Positions 12,077 to 23,785 of a DNA stretch of 64,000 nt are shown piece after piece. Position 1 is the first letter of the stretch. Each line of letters starts with the position of its first letter. The stretch spans positions 434,001 through 498,000 of the forward strand of contig CAJQUW010009225.1 of assembly GCA_907163375.1 (NCBI GenBank), given 5' to 3'. The notes below the pieces were generated by a model. The model had not been told where the DNA came from, ran no database searches, and saw only the letters and a program-made list of their open reading frames with translations. The translations under genes and the position numbers were made by a program. Source of the DNA: Prostheceraeus crozeri (Eukaryota > Platyhelminthes > Polycladida > Euryleptidae).

Positions 12077-15000
12077 GAATGAAAGGAAATAGTTGGTAAA
12101 ATTTCATCGCAATATTTGAGACATTATATAGGGTACTTGAGGATGCCATACTCCGAGGTTACTCGAAAATCCTCGTTACAAGGAAACCGGATATTTTTGA
12201 ATATTTTTTCTCTGTGAATGGTCGCATTGTCGAGCTTTACAGTGAGATAGCTCACATATAACTCACAAAAGCTGCCTGTGATTTAGCTTCAGCTGATGAT
12301 TAATTTCTGAAATGAAATCGATTAGTTAAGGGTAGGCCTTGCAGCATATCTTGTGGAAGCACACATTCGGCTGCAGGCCCATTGTCTAGAAGCATAGAAA
12401 ATTAAGTTTATTAAAGATATAATAGGACCATAACATGAATTGAAGACGTAATTACTCAGTTTCCCCTGAGTTGGATGTAACCAAAGAGGGATAGCTCAAG
12501 GATATAGGCCTGCCATACTTCGAACAGTATTTTGAGTCCCTTCAGTATTTCTTCGATAAGACCACGCTGGTTCTATGAAAAACATGCAATGCATTCTCAT
12601 CGGGCTATCCGAATTTTTGCAAAATCTTTGTATTCTATAATATACGTGACTATGTTCCACGCAATTTGATTAGGCCTACTGACTCATTGCGTGAGATTCA
12701 TCTTGAATCACTTCGCAATAAGCAACTGTCATATTTTTCCCTCATAACTTGTTGACACGAAGTTACTGACCAGAGATTAGCCACCAACGTAAAAATAGAC
12801 AACTACAATCAACTGCCCACGCAAAAATGAATAGTGTGTGCTTTGATAAAAGACCATCCATGTTCAGCCATGCAGGTAAGATATCATCTCCAAAATCTTC
12901 AGAGTATTCACCTGAATTGGAAATATGAAACTCAGTATCAGGTTCACCACTCTGTGACTGACTTGTCGCTATTAAAGCCATATATTATAACAGATCGAAC
13001 TTCAAACATATGTGCGGGAACTCAACGTGGGCAGCTAAATGACTTAATGAGACGCATCAGTTTGAAGAATTCCGTAAGCTAGGCTACATAGTGGCTAAAA
13101 CAGATGCAATAACAGATGCTCGTCACTGATGCAATGTCTGTACAGTCTCTTGTTAATTATATTCATTTACGGTGCGGCACATAAAACCATTTTCCAAAGT
13201 AGTGTAAATAATTTCACAATTTCAGAATGCACTCATGTTTGTTTGCCCTTTTAAACTGAATAGGCCTACTGCGTTCGATTTAGACCACTCTTTTTGAGTT
13301 CATGCGATTATCACGCACAAATTAGTCACCCATGAAATTTTACCATACATAAATTCAGATATTGCTTTAGAGTTCAGTAGAAGAATAAGACTCAAATTGT
13401 CCGCATACTTGATTTGACTGGCAGATAATTGCACTGATAGGAAATCCTTGAAAAATACAACGATGTTATACTGTACAGTATATTAGCACCACTAACATTG
13501 GTATGACAGGATTGACAGTTTGTGAAATAAACTTTTACGATCGATAACAAACTGCTGGGGGAGAGCGTAGCAATACTCACAACATTTTGTACTTTTATGT
13601 TTACGGCTTGGTACTTTTTCGTCCCATACCTCCATGAGTATGTAGCTTATAGTACAAGCTTATATGAAAATGGTAGTGATGATTCAAGACACATTTTAAA
13701 TCTTACTTTCTTCAATGTCAGTCATAATATAACGATAATCATAGACTTTATAAGAATTCATAATTTGGTAGCATACTTTTCGTCCCATACTTTCTTATCG
13801 CACAATGGGACGTTTTAGTACTAAAGTCAGATTTCTATGAGTGAATTTAATTATCTGTATTTCACCAAATAGTTGGCATATCACTAATTCGATAAAAAAC
13901 AAGAAAAAAATCTTAAATCTAAACCGGCTTCAACAAGTAAGGATAAAGGATTTTGACAAATCCTCACTAAAACGCTTTTCGCGGATAATAAGGCTCTTAA
14001 TTAAACATGAAGGTCAATGAAAATTTTTCTTCTTGAATCGAAACGAAATCACTTCTGGAGACACATGTGAGTATTTGGAGCATGAGCAAAAAATATTCTG
14101 ACCCTTTTTTGGTCGAGGAAGATTTTGAATAGCAGTGATGAGACGAAGGCGGAACGTCAGCAATGCACACACCAGTGGCAACAATGCGTTGAAAAGACGA
14201 AGTCAAATCAAACTGCTGACATAGCTACACTTCAAGCTGTCGTCTTTAATTCAATGATTTCGTCCGATTTGTATAAAGTTTTGTCTGTGCATAGAGAATA
14301 TACCCAACTGCGTGTATTTAAAGATTTGTGACAATTGATTCTTTTTTACGGATTTAAGACAAATCTGAAATGGTTGGGGAGATATTTTATACCTATGCCA
14401 TTTCATGCCTTTTTTCATGTAGCAGCGCCTATGTCGCATGGGTTAGTAGTAAAAACTAGTAATGCTAGTAACTCAATATCTTGTGCTGAAAGCAATTTAA
14501 TTAGTCACTTTATTTCTTCTGCGGTCAGCCTATTGAATACAGAGACTATATGAAACACGTCAGTTCCCTAATAAAATCATGAGCATGTACATGTGCTTTT
14601 GCATGTGCAACATGTGAATTGGCCTATGCATTTTATAGAAATCAAGTTTTCCATCTTTTGGTAATCCATATCGGTATTCCACATATATTTCTATATATTG
14701 TCCAAAAAGTTATTTTGACAACTTAAAATTAAGTCATCTATTTATTAAGGAAAAATCTTTAATGAGGATATGATAAAATATCAAATGCTTCACTAAAAAT
14801 TATTTGCGAGGATTTTTAGTAGATCATTACTTCAAAGAAGTCATTCTTAAAAGCTGTAATCTTTTTCTGATTTATAAAGTGGAATCGATCGACACTTGAG
14901 TAATGCCAGGCAGATTGCCAAAGCGAGTTCCTTCATTCCTTCCTTTGAAGCATCGCATTGGAGTTGACAAGCTAATTCTAGAGTGTCACAAGAAAGCTGT

Positions 15001-16422
15001 GCAGATTTTATCTTTTCTTGTGAGATTCCCGCCACGTGAAGCTTTCATTACTTGAAGAACGCTAACTGCCGATTAACTCGAAATATAACATTAGATTTGA
15101 CATTAGCACTCGATCTCTCTTCCATGACAATGTCTACTTTCCTTAGTAAAGACTCTTTAGCGTTTAGTAAAGATGATGTACTGTTTTCCAATTCATTAAC
15201 ACAGCTTCTACAATCATCAATCTCGAGGTCAAGATAAAATTTATGCGAACATGTACAACGTCAATTATGCGTAGGCCTACGTGCCTCTGGAATCATTAAT
15301 ACAATGCGTAGTCTCGACGATCCGATATTTTCGAAGATGTTGATCAACATAAATGTACTAATGTCAAAAGGCATGTTTCACAATCAAATGCAACCGAAAG
15401 CTCTTCAAGTTGAGATATAGGTCGTCATAGTAGAAGATTTAGTTTGCCATGTACAAATGCCACATGCATGAAATAGGCCTATTGCATGTGATGCAGTCAT
15501 TCATATGTCCAAGTTGTTCCAATGGCAACTGAAACTGAAATGTGTCTGGGTCTGAAACTGAGCGCCCAAAACACGCCCGAGCCACAGTCATGATGATAAC
15601 GAAGCGATCGCCGAAGCATGTTACAGCAAAGCATGTTTTCAACAAATGTAATTTCACAACGATTCAAGCCTAGGGCATAGGATAAGCAAGGCTAAACTTC
15701 CCCTTACATTAAAACAAGTTTAAATGAGAGTTCGAACACAGAGTATGACTTGATGCGTATTACTAAACCATCTATGAAATACACAAATGTCATTTTTTTC
15801 ACAACGAATATCTGTTTGTTTCATGAAAAGAAATAAATCCATGTACAAATTTGCGTCAAATTTTCATTACAAAAAAGTGAAAATCAGTAAAAAGGTAGTT
15901 ATAATCACTAAGCTATACTAATTGCAGTACATGAGCCATTATGTGATAGCAAATGATTTTCATTTGCAATCCGCAGTATCAGGCCTACTTGCCGTGCAAA
16001 ACTCATGACTTGTGTCTTAAATGGGTAACCATTAGCTGTCTTTGGATTCACCTAGAAAAAAAAAACTTTAGCGACTCAACATCAATTCCGGTGTAATTAT
16101 GGACTGGAAGAAGTTTATTGTTCAGCAAGATATCCATTATAAAGCGTTCATTTCATCGACAACCCATACGCAGAATTCCATGGTCCATTAATCGCTAATA
16201 ATACGTAACTAATAATACGTATGCAAATATATACCGCAATGCATGATTAATCTACTGCAAATAATTCTCTGAAATTGGTACAACGGGATCTCGTACGGCA
16301 TCTTCCGAAATAATTGTTGCAAAAGTACAATGCCAGCGAATATTGATGAAGCTTCAACATTGAATTTTTGACAGGGACATAGTTGAAAAGTAGAAAGCCA
16401 ACTTCTAATAGAACGCAGGCAC
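12077..16422. other. Intergenic or intronic DNA with two weak coding hints
   Basis: Two minus-strand stretches look slightly protein-like. Near 12,900-12,980 an acidic segment (SGEPDTEFHISNSG) is followed by a CAG|GTGAAT donor-like site. At about 14,850-15,230 two adjacent frames resemble helical protein, one reading DLEIDDCRSCVNELENS and the other KEGMKELALAICLALL. Neither has enough support to be called a gene. Otherwise nothing was recognised. Confidence 0.3.
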
Positions 16423-16430
16423 ATTATGGG
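16423..16430. repeat. 8-bp target duplication of hAT element (left copy)
   Basis: ATTATGGG stands immediately left of the hAT terminus, and an exact copy stands at 17,882-17,889 on the right. An 8-bp duplication is diagnostic of hAT transposition. Confidence 0.9.
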
Positions 16431-17881
16431 TAATGTTTGTAATTCCCGGGACAATTTCAGATCCCGGGAATTCGGGACAAAGCCTCTTCGAATCCCGGGA
16501 TTTTTCCCGGGACAAACCGAAATTCCCAAAATGTCCCATGTTGTTGGCAATTTTGCTAGCTCGACTATTTTCTAGGTGCATTGGAAGGGTCTGTATTTAC
16601 CAATTTATTTTACTGGTGGCTATTTTCGAGTTGTATTGGAAAGGTAGTCCGAGATTATTCATCATCCCAGCCTTGTCGTGGACGTTGACATTCATATACC
16701 GACGATTTCTTGTACTGGTCCATTCATCCAGGGTGATTGAGAATCTTTCTCCGTTCGAAACGTTGTCGGCGATTTCTTTCTTGACTTCAGCGACGATCGC
16801 ATGATGATATTCGATAATCAGTTTCATAACAGTCTTTTCACACTTTGGTGGCGTATATCCTTGTGCAGAAATAGAATTCCGAATGAACTTGCTCCTTGTG
16901 ATTGTACGTATTGAATTGCCGTCCTCTGCTGCTAGTCTTACCAGTATTTCTGCTAGTGATGATCGCTTAGCAGACATGAAAGCTCGATCTAGAGTTTGTT
17001 GCTTCACTTTCTTCCTCCTCTGTGACGGTTGATCAGTCATGTCTTCATCAGCTTTGCGTTTCTGGGGCACAAGCTCACGATGAATGTTCTTCAAATGTCT
17101 TAGCAAACCGCTAGTCGATGATCCTTTGAAGCCGATAGAAGCTTTGCAAATATTTCAGATGGCCTTCAAGCCAGCATCGTCTTTCGTAAAATAGTTCCAG
17201 GCGGGTGAATCCATGGCTTAGACATTGCACTGCATTGAACTCTCAACTCGAAGGAGTAGTCTATATACTACGGGCATTCTTCTTGAGCGCTAACACCAAA
17301 ATCAATTTTCATCTCCATGGAGATGGGAAAAGGAATGAAACGGTGACAGTCATCTGGCTTCTCGCACCAATTGTGACCTTGCGCAAGCCTTGCGGTAGCA
17401 GTCACACACACATAGCACAGAATCATACACAGAATACTGTAGTCACACCCAAGACGTCACACACGATCACCCAGTTCTAACATCATGCTATCATACAATT
17501 CATACTCAGCAACAGTGCAACACATGAGTCATTCTGCCGAATGACGCGGCGAAATATGACCTCAGACAAGGACTGCTATTATATTTAGACGTCCTTGCCT
17601 CAGATGAGACGACAAATGTACTATGCATAATCAGAATAGCTAGCTTTTGTGCTATGTACGACGCAGCTAACGGTGCTACTTACTAGCCTTTTACGACTCT
17701 ATACAGACTATGTAGCCAATCATTAACTAAAATATGATAAACGCAGATTCGCACAACTACTATGTAATTTAATAACTTCTTTTTCAAGAAAATTGAATCC
17801 CGGGATTTCCCGTCTCTGTTTCCCGGGATTCGGGACAAGAAAAATACGCCGGGAAATCGGGATCCCGGGATCCAAACACTA
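16431..17881 (-). mobile_element. Internally deleted BED-finger hAT transposon
   Basis: The ends are TAATGTTTG on the left and, inverted on the right, TAGTGTTTG, fitting the hAT rule 5'-YARNG. Perfect 8-bp ATTATGGG duplications flank them. The subterminal DNA on both sides is packed with TCCCGGGA words and runs of related short inverted repeats, probably transposase-binding sites. Inside is only the N-terminal part of a transposase (minus strand). At 1,451 bp it is too short for a full hAT, so it is non-autonomous. The perfect target duplication suggests a fairly recent insertion. Confidence 0.9.
16597..17214 (-). pseudogene. hAT transposase, N-terminal fragment with BED zinc finger
   Basis: The reading starts at an ATG at 17,214 (MDSPAWNYF...), the typical 'W.YF' opening of a BED zinc finger. 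The finger's histidine side, LLRHLKNIHREL, follows. An in-frame TGA lies where the first zinc cysteine of the finger is expected. After it comes a basic linker (KRKADED...RRKKVKQQ) and the helical hAT region ending in TLDEWTSTRNRRY, which matches the first acidic strand of the hAT catalytic core ('sl.lDeWTs'). The rest of the catalytic core and the dimerisation domain are absent. It cannot make a working transposase. Related to ZBED4/ZBED6-type hAT proteins by general layout. Confidence 0.8.
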
Positions 17882-17889
17882 ATTATGGG

Positions 17890-18954
17890 GCTGAAAAATA
17901 TGGCGGTCTAGTAGAGGTTCTCCGGCATGTGATACATATGATATGTGATTGGATTCAATGAAGGCCCGCCTGTTTGGAAATCTCCTTTAGTCTCTTGCAT
18001 TTCTCTATTTTGAGTGCAATTGCTTAAGTTAAGCTAGAATTTCTAAAATATAATCGTGGTATCAGTTCGTCAAAATCGAACTTTGAGTATGAGCATTTTC
18101 GATTCGAAATGTCGTATCGTCATGGACCTACCTAAGATATGTGTTCCTAATATGGTCTAAATTCAATATACTCATAATCTGTGTTTATGAGATTAATTAA
18201 AAACTCAAAAGCTAAAATTTTGATCACAAATGCTAATGCTGCTGTAACTAGGGTTTCAAAATCCATGTTGTTGGAAAGGTTTCAAGATAAAATAACATCA
18301 TGTTTTCTATCCTATAGTTTTTTGTTTGTACTGATATTTCATTATTCCAGCATTCTCTTTAATTTCTTTTCAATTGAGCAACTTTGTGTCGGTAACCTCA
18401 ACAACTGTTTTGACGTGTGAAGTAAGATAAATAAATCATTTGTAATGTCGATAACTTGCGTTTCGTAAGCTTGCTGTGTTTCATGTTTATATCATGCTCG
18501 ATTTCTTGAGAGTATTCTGAACCATTCACCTACGTCAAGGATAGATAGCAGCTGGTCTAGTGGCTCATTTCTGTTAATCTCCTGTCACTTTGAATGAACC
18601 ATCATCAAGGAGCCTATTTAACAAGTCTACGTCATGCTTCCTGTGTCATGGAAATCACACCAAATAGAATTTAGTAAAAAATAAACAGACAAGTCGCTAA
18701 TAGGCCTAGCCTATGCCGGACATCTTTCGTGCCATCATCGGTGGACATCATCATACGAATGAGATAGAACTTAAGACAGACAATTTAGCGCAGACAGTGA
18801 TTGTCAAATGAAATGAACACTAAAGACAAATCGGATAAGCAAATGTAATTAAGATTACACCGGACGGAACATCAAAGAATAAAAGATGCAAAAAATAGAA
18901 AAAATAATGCAAAATCTAAATAAAACTCCCAACAGTCACATACAGAGAACTTCA
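17890..18954. other. No gene recognised
   Basis: AT-rich sequence with short frames only. Nothing with defined ends was seen. Confidence 0.5.
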
Positions 18955-19215
18955 CTTAGTTGCACGAAGAAAATTTCCTAGTCCACACAGCTTCCTTAAT
19001 CACACCACGCTTCCATATGGACCCCCTATTAATCACAGTGGTGTGCGGAATGTCAACATGATGCCCATCAATTGCCACTTCAGACTTGTAAACATCTTTC
19101 TCCATAATGGCGCTTTGGTGATCCTTCACCCTTGTCTCTATAGGTCTGGCTGCTTCTCCCACCATGAACACGGACTCATTACAAGGAATACGATAAACGG
19201 AACCAAGTCAAATTG
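18955..19215 (-). pseudogene. GIY-YIG endonuclease fragment from a retroelement
   Basis: The minus strand reads GSVYRIPCNESVFMVGEAARPIETRVKDHQSAI, then a lysine-rich stretch, a 'VAIDGHHVDIP' segment, a 'TVINRG' segment and WKRGVIKEAVW. This follows the GIY-YIG endonuclease pattern of Penelope-like retroelements ('VY.I.C..C...YIGET.R.l..R..eH', then 'H.i.w....vi..e....r.ikEai'). Only the endonuclease part is present and its opening is worn. It differs in sequence from the intact Penelope-like element at 48.3-51.1 kb, so it comes from another lineage. Confidence 0.6.
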
Positions 19216-19276
19216 CAGGATCACGTCTCACTTGCAGCAATAGGGAGCGAAGAGCAACGAAATGTTCCACAGAAAC

Positions 19277-19961
19277 CAGGGGTGCGGAGTCGGAGTCCTA
19301 TCAAATGATAGGACTCCGGACTCCGGCCTATAAAGACCCGAAGTAAAATACAAACAAATTATCTATTCTCGTGCATAGCTGTCACTGTCAACTTTCTCCG
19401 TCAAACAAAAGTACAGAGACAGCAGTGCATGCAAAGCTTGCAATAGTTGAGGGAATGAACCGTAATAGTGAAAAAGGATTGTCTTTTCACTCGGTGATTT
19501 AGCAGAGAAGACAAGCCTTCCTAGCCTCGATCACACTTACGCACCAAAGGTCACATCAGAGACAAAAATGAAATAATAGTTTATTTGAGAACATTACCTC
19601 TTACCCTCACGTTAATTGTGTGTGATAGCTCCTCCAAAGCGCATATTGAAATCGAAAGTGTAGTCATATTTTTGAAGAAGGGGGTATTTTCCTGTCTGGT
19701 AGAGACTGGAGAAAAACCGTCTAAAGCACACATCAGCAAGATGAGAGGACCCGAGTCGCATACATCCAACTTAAAGCGACATTTGATGAACTTTCATCGC
19801 AAATGATTGATAATTGGTGCAGCAATGATCACTAAAAATAGGTTCAGGTAAGCCTATAATGAACTATGCTGTAGGTCACCAGTTTTTTCAAAAAACTAGG
19901 CTATATATGCTTGCCACCCGGAGTCGGAGTCCTATCAAAATGATAGGACTCCGCATCCCTG
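19277..19961. mobile_element. Short hAT-type element with BED-finger relic
   Basis: The ends are inverted copies, CAGGGGTGCGGAGTC on the left and CAGGGATGCGGAGTC read inward on the right. Each is followed by a further short palindrome (AGTCCTATC...GATAGGACT). The flanks are ACAGAAAC and AAAGAAAC, an 8-bp target duplication with one mismatch. Inside, near 19,585-19,806 (+), a worn BED-finger end is seen (HTSNLKRHLMNFH). It sits between the two oppositely oriented GIY-YIG fragments. Total 685 bp, non-autonomous. Confidence 0.75.
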
Positions 19962-20159
19962 AAAGAAACATCTATTTATACCTGTCTTAAGACAGTGCGA
20001 AACCACAACAATGTGGCAATGGATGTTGTGCAGAACATCCTCTTATTAGAGGAGGAAAGAAATGTCTGATCGCTACCATCTCTTGCACTCACGCTCTGGG
20101 TCACCCATGTTTGAAAGTGCCTCTCTGAGATTCTTGTTTTCATGTGAAACCATTTCCGG

Positions 20160-20250
20160 CGAACAAAATCTAATTGATAGAGAGTCGAGATGGAAACGAC
20201 GTGTGATCAAAGAAACTTTGCGGGCTAGGAAGTTTTCTTCGTGCAGCTAG
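20160..20250 (+). pseudogene. Second GIY-YIG endonuclease fragment, opposite orientation
   Basis: The plus strand ends LIDRESRWKRRVIKETLRARKFSSCS then stop. The minus-strand fragment at 18,955 ends IWKRGVIKEAVWTRKFSSCN then stop, so the two share the same C-terminal endonuclease tail. Only about 26 residues are clear. It is a second, inverted copy of the same retroelement family's end. Confidence 0.55.
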
Positions 20251-20266
20251 GCCAAGTCCTCTGTAG

Positions 20267-21510
20267 TTCTCATACGATGATGAAAGTCATCCCAGTAGCC
20301 ATTTATAATAGAATATAATGCTTACTAATTTAAATTATTAGTTAAAGTAGTGCTAACGAGGACTGATGGCGTTCTCCAATCCGCAAGTGTACAAAGGCAA
20401 TGCTACTGTAACCATTGGATTAATCAGTTCTTAAAAGAACTCAATGTAGCTTTCTCGTGGCAACGAATTAAAATTGATCAGCTTTGGCCCAATATCTGGT
20501 AACAATGGAAATCTTAAGACTTGTACTAATACCATAGATTCCAAACACTGCCGTATACACGTTCAAAACGGACGTCTAATATACTGTACCGACTACAAAT
20601 GCTGATAGTGGAAATAGAATAAGACAATGGTCACCATAGGTTAAGGAAATTAAAAATGGATATTGTAAAACAACAGGAAACCGATGAATAGAAATTGGAA
20701 AAGTGGAGGTAAAATATGGAAATACAACGATGCTACTACACCGATTACAAGTGAACTATATCTGACACTACACAAAGTGGATAATGGTAAGAGTGGATAA
20801 GTGGAAAGTGGATAATGGAGATAAACAATAGAACTACAATGACATTCTACTACACCGAAAGCAATGAAACTATACACACTATACCTAAGACTACACATGG
20901 AAAATACTATTTCTTCACTTGAATTTGTTATCGTCAGTTTCTTCATCCGTCTATAGTACTTCATGTAATTCCTCATTTCATCATTTGAATTACAATACAT
21001 CAACCACTACTTCAGCTACCGGTTAAGGGATATAAAACATAATACTGCAGTCCGTCAGTCATCAGCAGGTACTCGTCTAGTTGTGTTTCGACCCCTAACC
21101 TGAACACTCAAACCCAGACGAGCGGGGTCCCACACATAGTGGCTGACAAAATACTGAATAGGTAATGATATGTCTTGAAAGATATGTCACAAAGATAAAT
21201 CAGACATCATTCAATTGTTGCGTTTCCCACATGTAAACTGATCCTGTCATTAAATTCATCCCATCAATAAATACAGTATGCTTTTTGCGATCCACACATG
21301 TAAACAAATCCTGTACATCAATCTTTGCCTTTTCGATTCCCGCAAGTAAACAGATCCTGTTCATCTTCGAATCCCATAAAGATGTAATAGCTGTGTGATA
21401 AATATGTAATCCGCCTTTGCACAAACTTCGCCTCATACATCAAGACTTAACAATGGGAGCTCTCTCATCTCCCGTTAGCCACGCTAAGCGCTCTGTATTC
21501 ACTCTTTACC
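20267..21510. repeat. Dispersed 1.25-kb repeat, copy 1
   Basis: The whole stretch recurs in the same orientation at 51,279-52,530 with only scattered differences. It contains a TATA-like GATATAAAAC near 21,030, followed by a conserved tract ending GGGGTCCCACACATAGTGG. That layout (TATA, short transcribed part, then a possible primer-binding site) would fit a solo long terminal repeat plus leader, but no coding part is present and the ends lack an obvious duplication. I treat it as an unclassified, possibly LTR-derived fossil. Confidence 0.7.
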
Positions 21511-21941
21511 TACGGTTTACAATCCCGGGATCTCGACCCTATTTCCGAGATTAAAAATCCCGGGATTACGTCTTCGAGATCTCGAGATATTTGAAAGATT
21601 GGCCCTGAGTTCCTTCTAAGTGACATAGTTAAGAGAGTCAATGGCTTTTTTGAAAATGCATCTAAATTTTTAATGTTCCAAGTTTGATAAATTGCAAATG
21701 TGCTGTATTTGACGAGCTAGCTGGTTAAGCCTCGTTCACATGATGACACTAGTGTCGTGACATTAGTGCCGAGGAGCAGCGCGAAATCTGAGCTAAATCA
21801 GTGCCGTGACACAAACAGTTCAGACGCTTAATAAACAGTGTTGTGACACTGCTACTCATAGAAATAAACTGTTTATCTGAAGTTCGCTAGAATGGAAATT
21901 GACTCAAGGTCGCGGCACATCCGGGGGAACTAAGTTGGGGC
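21511..21941. other. Short spacer before the Polinton
   Basis: A patch near 21,520-21,590 carries TCCCGGGA-type words like those in the hAT element at 16.4 kb. A patch near 21,730-21,850 is rich in short GTGACAC/GTGTCAC words that could be a small MITE. No gene. Confidence 0.35.
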
Positions 21942-21947
21942 ATGAAG
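21942..21947. repeat. Polinton target-site duplication, left copy (ATGAAG)
   Basis: ATGAAG directly precedes the left terminus AGTAGTAAGC. The same six bases follow the right terminus at 45,997-46,002. Six-base duplications are the rule for Polinton insertion. Confidence 0.93.
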
Positions 21948-22505
21948 AGTAGTAAGCAAAACTCCACTTCTGGACCGCGCAAGATGGCGGCCATCGCTGC
22001 GTCCCCCCCCCCTCTGGCACGGCAGAGTGTCGTGGTCGGCCGCCGTGGTGCTTCGTGTCTGAGTCCCCCCCCCTCTGGAACGACAGAGGTTGTGGTCTGT
22101 CGTGGTGTGCCGGCCGGGTGGGTCCACGTTCACAACATGTTCGCTGACGTCCCCCCCCCCTCTGCAACGACAGAGTGTGAGACTCGGGTGAGTTGGTCCG
22201 ACCGCCTGGTTGACGTGGGCGACCGCCAGGATTAGTCTTGAGGCTATAGTGTGTGATGTTTTTGGTGTGTAGCGCCCAAACGAAGCATCGGATGAGAAAA
22301 CGGAGCCCAGATTCGGAATCTACGTGAAATTTTGGGTTAGGAAGGATGTTTCCAGCGAAATCGGAGAGAAAAAATTTTCGGCTGACGTCCCCCCCCCCTG
22401 GACGGCTTGCTTCCAGTGGACGGATTTTGTCGTGCGATAGCTCGTTTGAAAGCTAAGAGTGAGACAAATTCAGTGAAAGAATCGGCTTGTTCGTATCTGC
22501 CTTCG
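21948..22505 (+). repeat. Polinton left terminal inverted repeat
   Basis: It matches the inverted sequence at 45,260-45,996. It holds four runs of 8-11 C. The three outer ones are each followed by a small hairpin of the form CTCTG-nnACGR-CAGAG. The copy on the right is about 180 bp longer because part of its inner half is duplicated. In protein-primed elements the termini are the replication origins. Confidence 0.9.
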
Positions 22506-22651
22506 TTTACATGTGAGACGCCATTTAAGATTTTGGGACATTGGTGAAAAACGACAGAGTTAGAATTTGGGACGTTTTGGGCTGTAGCTTCAAAACGAAC
22601 TATCGGATTGGTAAACGGATGCCAGATTTGGAATCAACTTGATGTTATTGT

Positions 22652-22802
22652 CCAATGAGGATCATCATCCAATGAGAATCAAGCATTTCTTTATAAATAG
22701 CGAGCCTTCCACAGTGAGAATCATTCCATCGTTGAATCACACGAGTGACGGACGCACATTTTCTCTCTCTCTAGTTCCCTGTTCTATTATCCAACTAAAA
22801 TG
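22652..22802 (+). promoter_or_regulatory. Left-end promoter and leader (two CCAAT boxes, TATA, ATG at exon end)
   Basis: CCAAT occurs at 22,652 and 22,669, TATAAATA at 22,692-22,699, then a leader containing GTGACGGACGCAC. The ATG at 22,800-22,802 is followed at once by a donor (GTAAGT), with an acceptor (TTTTCAG) at 22,864-22,870. The same order of motifs, including GTGACGAACGCAC and ATG|GTAAGT, stands before the polymerase gene at the other end. Confidence 0.75.
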
Positions 22803-23580
22803 GTAAGTCGCTACTTCCCTCCCTCTCCTCCCTTGAACGCAAACTTAATACAATCTTTTTTCATTTTCAGGCATCTACTCCATCTGCTGCACTAGTAGGA
22901 CAAAATGGCGGTCAAACGTTACAAGGTTCGCTACGGTCAGATCATCTACAACTGAGGCCAGTGGAAGAAACATCCAAGGTACATAATCCTACACCGCTAC
23001 AGCGTAAATTTAAACAAGCCTTGCGTTATGATGATCATAGCGTAGTACTCCAAACGGGAATGCTCCCTTCCACGGATGTCAAGATAATGCACAATCAGTA
23101 TGGGACTACATACTGATCCCCGTGAGTCCGTACATTCGCCACCAACTTGATATTATTGAGGAGTACGTGACATTAAATATGGACATTCCTACTCCTCTTG
23201 CTCAAGAGTGGAAGGCGAGAGATGACAAGGATACTCCCTATAGAAAGATTTGGGATGGTAATCACATTTGCCTACCGGTATCACATTGGTGTACTTACTA
23301 TAAGAAGGAGGAGATCATTCAATACCCATCAGATGTGATGAGCTCGGAGAAGGTACTTGGGATATCCTTTTCAAAGTGAATGGGCTATATTATGGTCGAC
23401 ACAAGGATAATAAAATAGCCTCTCTCTCCATGCATATGGAATCCATCCTATATATTCCGAAACCACCCAACGTGGACGACATAATTGATCAAATCCTTAA
23501 CAGCAGTGGTACGAAGCGCAAGTCGGAGAAGAATGCTACATCAAAACGCAAATCAAAGAAGGAGAATTGCTAGTCCTTTC
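22800..23580 (+). CDS. Polinton left-end gene region, function unknown
   Basis: It is driven by the left-end TATA promoter, with its start codon at the end of a tiny first exon. The following DNA is read in several short plus-strand frames, one ending in a lysine/arginine-rich tail (KRKSEKNATSKRKSKKEN). Some of these may be exons and the region may be broken; I do not resolve it. The N-terminal residues after the intron begin with a small, Ser/Thr/Pro-rich stretch, as the polymerase's first coding exon also does. No domain was recognised. By position and promoter it is likely expressed early. Confidence 0.4.
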
Positions 23581-23607
23581 CTAACTCTACCCTATGACAA
23601 TTCGCTT

Positions 23608-23733
23608 ATGTGCTTTGAGTGTCGTAGACGTGGTCTTATTAGATACATTTTACTTCTTCGTTGCCATCATATCATTTGTGTATTTTGTCGTGAAAAGCAT
23701 CGATGTAATTCTTCATTTTGTAATATGTTATAG
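23608..23733 (+). CDS. Small RING-like cysteine-rich protein (Polinton)
   Basis: About 41 residues from an ATG at 23,608. It reads C-F-E-C, eleven residues, C-H-H-I-I-C-V-F-C, then further cysteines, which is the first half of a RING finger (CxxC...C-x-H-xx-C-xx-C). The spacing is like the RING-like protein at 24,817-25,140 and the two are probably related. The frame is open further upstream, so a longer or spliced protein is possible. RING proteins are usually ubiquitin ligases, but that function is only inferred here. Confidence 0.4.
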   Translation: MCFECRRRGLIRYILLLRCHHIICVFCREKHRCNSSFCNML

Positions 23734-23785
23734 AACGTTTCCTTAGATGTGTAAATTTCCGTTTTAGGCTTCTATCATCATTTTT

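Noticed and set aside
20650-21003. 117-residue minus-strand frame within the 1.25-kb repeat
   Set aside because: Low-complexity hydrophobic translation, broken in the second repeat copy; no domain.
22000-22400. Frames across the Polinton terminal repeat
   Set aside because: Proline/arginine-rich translations of GC-rich repeat DNA with C runs; present as mirror frames at both ends, no start or promoter context.
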